Below, in pieces: positions 15,897-18,462 of a stretch of DNA of 18,462 nucleotides. Where the stretch lies: contig JABANP010000764.1 in the NCBI GenBank assembly GCA_013115135.1, positions 1 through 18,462 of the forward strand, read 5' to 3'. The translations under genes and the position numbers were made by a program. How positions within the stretch are numbered: position 1 is the first letter of the stretch; each line of letters starts with the position of its first letter. Source of the DNA: Perkinsus olseni. Lineage: Eukaryota; Perkinsozoa; Perkinsida; Perkinsidae. The notes under the pieces were generated by a model. That model was not told the DNA's origin, did not search any database, and saw nothing but the letters and a program-made list of their open reading frames with translations.

Positions 15897-16715
15897 TCGA
15901 AAGCATATCATAATATCTCGGATACGACCTACCTGGCGTCGGACGAGGATCGACCTTGGATACACCAAAATGCAGCAGTATCATCACCAACGCCATGCTC
16001 ATGCGCACCACGAATGCCGCAGCTCACCGCCCGACAAGCCACGCCCAGATTCGGTCCTGAAATCTTGGAATCTTGCTACATCTTGCATAATCTCAACGCT
16101 GACCATCGATAAACGATAATCCCCTTTATCACATACTGTCGGGGTTCCAAACGGCATTGAAACGAAATTCTCTCAACAATGATTTTCACACTAAAAGAAA
16201 TTTCCTTATAATTTTGCGGCGGAAATTGTGTAGCTTCATCAACCACTAACTGTGTTGTAGTCGAAAGCTCCGGAAAAGCCTTCGCCCGTTCTTTAACGAA
16301 TCCTGTTCGATTGTAATAACACAATCCCGACGACTAAGTAGAACTTGCTATCTTGTCGCCTTTGATAGCACTCATCGTCGTGTGACGCAGATTTCAGTAC
16401 CAAACTATTCATTGTAAACCAGACTTCCCACCAACCAAACTATTGTGTATAAGCAGTGTTGACCAAACCCCCGGGAACCAGTTACAACAAGTTCCGTTCA
16501 GCAAGAAAATTTCGATACAATTTTTCCAGAAAAGCTCCAACGCAAGCAATCTTACGTGAACTAATATTCCTCGCGATGGGATTCGTAAGGTGTGCCTTCC
16601 AGTGGAAGGCTTCCACTAGCGTTTCTCGTACCGCAGGCGAAGCTCCATTGCAATCAACTGTATGTTTTATCGATTTTTTTACTTTTTATTTTCGATTTTT
16701 TTCGATTTTTCTTAC
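15897..16715. other. intronic or intergenic, no clear exon
   Basis: An 82-codon minus-strand frame (16076-16324) begins with a protein-like piece (F-V-K-E-R-A-K-A-F-P-E-L) and then loses that quality; it has no good splice sites in phase. Nested palindromes lie at 16594-16617: GCCTTCCA-G-TGGAAGGC and AGTGGAAG-G-CTTCCACT. Nothing else is supported. Confidence 0.4.
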
Positions 16716-17651
16716 ATAAGGGAAAGTACCTTCCCGTGAAAGTCGACTAGAGCCGCTATGACCAGCAATATCGCCCTCCTCGGCAGCCTTCCTGACATAC
16801 TCCACCGCCCGCTCGAACCTTCCCTCGTCAGAGCCTTCCAGCAACCGAGTGACTTCGTACAGGTGGAGAACCGTCAGTAAGTCCATCTCGTGCGACTGCT
16901 GGCGTTCATCGTTCTCTGCGTGAACCTAGAGGGGTCTTCGGAAATTCTAGACGGCAATATCGTCTTCGCGGGAAAGGTTCGATCTATTGCGAGGACCTTT
17001 CCGAACCCCAGAGAATACGAAAGACTTGCGCTCGATATAGAACTGGAGTTTCCTCCGTGATACGTGGAGTGTCGCTTTCCGCGATGTGGTATGCAAAATT
17101 TGTTTTTTCATAAATGGAAATTTACACAGACACAGTATAATGATACATAAACGGAGGAGTTTCACCCGCGATATGAAAAACACTAGTGTAAACAGTTTTA
17201 CGCCAGAAAAACACTTGGCGTAAAACGCCACTTCACGTATTACGGGTGAAACTCCAGAGTATTCACAAATTAGAATGAGTATTCCCACAGTCAATGGAAA
17301 AGCAGAAATTCTGTTCGCCCACTGTGAGCGTGAAACTACCCCACTAACTAGTAGTAACTGTCCCTACAGAAATGATGAAGCCATAGCTTTCATCATAACC
17401 ACCACTCTCGTCCTCTCGCGTCGGCATGGCCCCAGGTCCCCTCACGAGACGTGGCACCTCGGCAGTCGAGTCCTCCTTCCCTGTCGTTTTGTGCATCTTG
17501 TCAATGCGACTTCGGCATGATTTGTACCATTCAATAGCGGGAGCCACATCACCGTTTCGCAAGGCTTTCTTGATACCCCGTATCTTCTCATCCACGGCGA
17601 CGTCGGGGTCGAAAGATTCCCTTGCCAAACCTCCCTGGCTGATAAGGAAAT
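16716..17651 (-). CDS. LisH-CTLH domain protein (GID/CTLH E3 ligase subunit type), partial
   Basis: Two exons, 17368-17651 and 16716-16925, flank a 442-nt intron (TCT|GTAGGG ... CCCTCTAG|GTT), phase 0. Exon one enters after a fine acceptor (CTGTTTTTAG) with D-F-L-I-S-Q-G-G-L-A-R-E-S-F, the second half of a LisH motif. It continues V-D-E-K-I-R-G-I-K-K-A-L and N-G-D-V-A-P-A-I-E-W-Y-K-S-C-R-S-R, the start of a CTLH domain. A polar insert of about 45 residues follows. Exon two resumes CTLH: S-H-E-M-D-L-L-T-V-L-H-L-Y-E-V and R-F-E-R-A-V-E-Y-V-R-K-A-A-E-E-G. In the GID/CTLH ubiquitin ligase such proteins (GID8, RanBP9, MAEA, RMD5) form the scaffold; layout is nearest GID8, but the paralogue is unsure. 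The first exon is missing: ATG 17980 opens a likely one (S-Q-N-H-L-L-V-K) but its donor at 17942 is one base out of phase. Confidence 0.65.
17043..17257. repeat. MITE-like inverted-repeat element in the LisH-CTLH intron
   Basis: Arms at 17043-17088 and 17212-17257 are 46 bp each, inverted, and match at 37 of 46 positions without gaps, starting CTGGAGTTTC. A third partial end, GGAGTTTCACCCG at 17156-17168, is identical to the right end (17243-17255, inverted), so one element may be nested in another or the right end duplicated. No transposase ORF fits inside 215 bp. Related ends occur near 2486, 15264 and 15807. Confidence 0.75.
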
Positions 17652-18151
17652 CTAAAAACAGACCAGGGTAAATTCACTGAAAAACTATACTTGCTGAGAT
17701 CGAAAATTTTCCACTAAGCGCGGAAAAAACGGGATGTATAAGGGAAAAATTAAGTGCCCAGCAAAATCCTCAGAGAATAGTGAGACAAATAATTTGTCGT
17801 CGTCAGAAAATTTGTCACAAATTTTCTGGCGACGCTAAAGAGACACTAAAATGGAATTTTTGCCCAACATCATGTTGCAAAAGTAATATATTAAAAGCAA
17901 TGCAGCGAGTTTCATAACGTCGTGGGCATCGTACGGTTTTACCCCTTGACCAGTAAGTGATTCTGAGAATCAGAATCCATTCTAGAATTGATTTTTACAC
18001 GTTCAGTTCGGTCAGTTACGGCGCGTTGAACGCCTCTCAGTTTCGTTCGATCGTTCGTTGAGGAGATGGATCGTTCAGAGTAGTGCCCGAAGCTTTGAAA
18101 CTCTCTTTAATATAATAGTTTCGCTGGTAGCAATTTGGTTGATGCAATTAA
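17652..18151. other. 5' flank or first intron of the LisH-CTLH gene
   Basis: Besides the hairpin at 17798-17834 it holds ATG 17980 (minus), a candidate first exon, and a GATTCT-G-AGAATC palindrome at 17959-17971. A 75-codon minus-strand ORF (18075-18302) is not convincing. A divergent promoter for both flanking genes is possible here. Confidence 0.35.
17798..17834. repeat. long near-perfect hairpin
   Basis: 18-bp arms (CGTCGTCAGAAAATTTGT and ACAAATTTTCTGGCGACG) flank a single C and differ at one position. A further ACAAAT-A-ATTTGT palindrome sits just before it (17785-17797), and AGTG words flank the whole, so it may be a foldback element of about 80 bp. Confidence 0.75.
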
Positions 18152-18462
18152 GCGGCGCGTGACGGTGATGGAGAATATCACGGCAGGTACAGTGACATCG
18201 ATGATCTGGCCGACTGGAGTGACCCGATACTTCTTCTGATGGAGTGGTTGGTGCGGAAACGGCTTTCTCGCGGACTCTGGCGAAACTCGCTGGAGACCTC
18301 ACAGCAGGTGAGTCTCGGAAATATCGTCCGATGCGGACGATGCTCCACGCCGACTCGATATCAGCTTCGCTGGATCAAGTTCGGCGGCGAACTTTCCATT
18401 CTTCTGCCTGCCATCAGCAGAAATTTTTCGCCCTCAGAATTTTCGGGAAATTTCATATACCA
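18152..18462 (+). CDS. open frame running off the right edge, unidentified
   Basis: After TAA 18149-18151 a plus-strand frame stays open for 103 codons to the window end. Its start is acidic and natural-looking (Y-S-D-I-D-D-L-A-D-W-S-D-P-I-L-L-L-M-E-W-L). The only in-frame ATG is at 18239. A strong donor, CAG|GTGAGT, at 18307/18308 may end an exon there, in which case the last 155 bases are intron. No domain is recognised. Confidence 0.3.
18323..18341. repeat. perfect 8-bp hairpin
   Basis: ATCGTCCG and CGGACGAT flank the loop ATG, 15 nt after the candidate splice donor at 18307/18308. Function unknown. Confidence 0.6.

Overview
The window looks like nuclear DNA of an alveolate close to dinoflagellates, most likely a Perkinsus species. 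Three things point there. A 22-nt sequence at 8002-8023 (minus strand) matches the dinoflagellate/Perkinsus spliced leader in the CAT-C form I associate with Perkinsus. A minus-strand gene encodes a Mei2-like RRM of the type expanded in dinoflagellates and perkinsids. Genes carry many GT-AG introns, several only 54-80 nt. No bacterial operon, CRISPR array or viral module is visible.

Layout. 1-2070: a GC-rich gag-like open reading frame interrupted by one in-frame TAG, with a Gly-rich and basic tail, then short direct repeats and another open stretch; probably a retroelement piece. 2557-5712: a small minus-strand ORF head to head with the best-supported gene here, a six-exon EMG1/NEP1 (18S rRNA pseudouridine N1-methyltransferase), whose complete 261-residue product can be followed through five introns. 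5713-7400: mostly non-coding, with a broken endonuclease/exonuclease/phosphatase (EEP)-like fragment (minus) and small foldbacks. 7400-10800: spliced or decayed plus-strand coding-like fragments of unknown identity, the spliced-leader relic, a GATAAACACT minisatellite and tRNA-like (SINE-like) sequences. 11458-11970: a P-loop GTPase pseudogene (minus) with two in-frame stops. 12779-13594: the Mei2-like RRM gene (minus). 13600-15370: weak overlapping ORFs and non-coding DNA. 15373-17651: a minus-strand LisH-CTLH protein gene (GID/CTLH ubiquitin-ligase subunit type), two exons well supported and two proposed, with an inverted-repeat element in one intron. 18152-18462: an open frame running off the right edge.

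The identifiable genes are housekeeping or regulatory (ribosome biogenesis, RNA binding, ubiquitin ligase subunit) and do not form a pathway. Between and inside them lie decayed coding sequence, tRNA-like repeats, foldback/MITE-like elements and a spliced-leader relic. The most interesting pattern is the link between introns and mobile DNA: in five of six examined introns GTA starts the intron and the next exon begins with GT, and two larger introns hold a tRNA-like unit or an inverted-repeat element. All calls come from reading the sequence; none was checked by a database search.
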